Assembly (NCBI RefSeq): GCF_032854445.1
Contig: NC_088304.1
Span: 27,287,732-27,351,731, forward strand
From: Liolophura sinensis
Lineage: Eukaryota > Mollusca > Polyplacophora > Chitonida > Chitonidae
Reading direction: 5' to 3'
DNA length: 64,000 nt
Shown here: one piece after another, positions 62,760 to 64,000 of the stretch
How positions within the stretch are numbered: position 1 is the first letter of the stretch
How the letters are laid out: every line of letters starts with the position of its first letter
The notes under the pieces: generated by a model
Seen by the model: the letters and a program-made list of their open reading frames with translations, nothing else
Told to the model about the DNA's origin: nothing
Database searches by the model: none
Translations under genes and position numbers: made by a program

Positions 62760-64000
62760 AACAGCATGGTGTTAAGTTCTCCAGAGTAAGTATGTCCAAA
62801 ATAAAAAAAAATCATTAACATATTCAGTATTTGGTTATTTTAGTATGCATTCGAAGGATGCAGAAAATGTTAAACTTTGATGAACTGAGGCATCGTCTCC
62901 AGCTGCGAAGGTTGCTAGCTGATATTTGACAAAGAAAATAATTTTAAAAATACTAATGCATGTTTCAGTTACCAAAACTTGAAGTTCCATTTGAATTTAT
63001 ATCCTATCAATCAGTTATTTATAATGAGATTTTGCTCCTACATACTACTACAGGTTGTTGGCTTACATGCCTGGGTGCCCGAAAAGAGCCCATATGACTG
63101 GGAAGCATCGCGACAAGTACGGCATTGAAGAGTAGAACAATGCGCTGGTCAGTGAGAGGGTGTCTGGACAGAGCGGTAGTAGAATTGAATTCTAGTTGTT
63201 GCCAGCGGTTGAATTCACGTAGTCCAGCATGAAAACTTATACAGTAATGTGTAATCTGTGGAGCAGTTACAGGAAATGACCACCTTTCTCAGAACTGAAT
63301 GTTCATTAGAAACCTTCCCTCCCTTAATGATTCCGGACCAGCTGTGTAACCTATTGTTCATTAGTGTCTTTGTGATGATAGTTGGAAACAATACTCAGTT
63401 AGCGCCCATAACCAAGATACGCATGGCGCCTTCTGGATGTTGTCTATGCGAAGGTAACTCAGCGGCATAATTCATTGAGTTATATCACTGTGTGATGAGT
63501 TACATCACAGAGTTATTTAACTTTGACAACATCCAGATGGCGCTGTTTGGGCCAAGGGTCATAACCAAGTATTGCTTCTCAATCGTAGGCAAAGAGGTAG
63601 CACAATCCTCATGTACTGCTAAACATCCGACGTGGGCATGAGTCGCTATCGCTCAGGAAATGACACTCCATTTTCTGTACACGTCTAATACACCTTCTCC
63701 CAAATAAAATTATGTACAGCTGAATTGAGATTTAATTTGCAGGAGCAACTACAATTGCTAGGGAGGACAGCTTTCTGGGCAGTTACTGTGGCCCAAAATA
63801 TGGTCACGCAAACAGCGCAGGAATCACGCGAGACTGGCGGACAGAGTAACACGTCGGGGCGGCTCACAAAGAATCGGCGTGACTACAGAGGGCTTTGGAG
63901 ACTTGCCGGTATTGTGGCTCTACCAGATAATCCCGCGTCGTCAGTATGTACCGACCTACTAACACCTTTAGACTGTCAACTTGAAAATGTGTCAGGTTAC
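62760..64000. other. Window end: no gene recognised
   Basis: A small fold-back element and short frames only. Any exons 14-18 of beta-helix copy C would be expected here, but I found none that I can support. Confidence 0.5.
63406..63569. mobile_element. Small fold-back element
   Basis: Inverted arms at 63424-63444 (tggcgccttctggatgttgt) and 63525-63543 (gacaacatccagatggcgc) enclose a palindromic centre (agttatatcac ... agttacatcac). CATAACCAAG occurs as a direct repeat just outside each arm. Confidence 0.5.

Noticed and set aside
62844-62930. C-terminal exon reading CIRRMQKMLNFDELRHRLQL and a stop, joined to an alternative frame of 62634-62753
   Set aside because: Phase-compatible, but the competing frame of the upstream exon has clear beta-helix homology; no independent support.
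63056-63138. Exon 14 of beta-helix copy C (LLAYMPGCPKRAHMTG)
   Set aside because: Only about 8 of 28 positions match, and the first half of the exon is missing; not enough to support.

Overview
This window is animal genomic DNA, most likely from a lophotrochozoan and probably a bivalve or other mollusc. It is AT-rich, its genes are cut into many short exons with GT-AG introns, and it is full of tRNA-derived SINEs carrying the 3' core I associate with molluscan SINE families. One gene encodes a Pif-like chitin-binding/laminin-G protein, a type best known from molluscan shell matrix. Species-level assignment cannot be made from the sequence alone. Most long open frames are by-products of repeats or antisense shadows; real coding sequence was found by joining exons on phase.

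Layout: (i) 4.77-13.28 kb, minus strand: a gene with a TATA box, a non-coding first exon and nine coding exons for a 415-residue secreted protein (signal peptide, two six-cysteine chitin-binding domains, an acidic stretch, a third Cys-rich module, a LamG domain). (ii) 13.3-26.6 kb: gene-poor, with several SINEs, a 39-bp minisatellite and microsatellites. (iii) 26.7-38.5 kb, minus strand: an 18-exon gene for a 693-residue secreted right-handed parallel beta-helix protein. (iv) 42.0-57.2 kb, minus strand: a tandem paralog with the same 18 exons and nearly all exon lengths and phases identical; its exon 1/exon 2 junction is out of phase by one base. (v) 59.0-62.75 kb, plus strand: scattered exons of a third, strongly diverged beta-helix copy, head-to-head with (iv) and probably a pseudogene.

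The two intact beta-helix proteins share a conserved core in exons 13-16 and a motif order that I recall from bacterial secreted beta-helix proteins acting on polysaccharides. Together with the neighbouring chitin-binding/LamG gene, the locus looks like a cluster for secreted, carbohydrate-directed extracellular proteins; this functional link is inference. The most unusual structures are a row of decayed exon-10 copies inside the paralog's own intron 9, and a second exon-10 copy apparently carried 8.7 kb away by a SINE and bounded by a target-site duplication.
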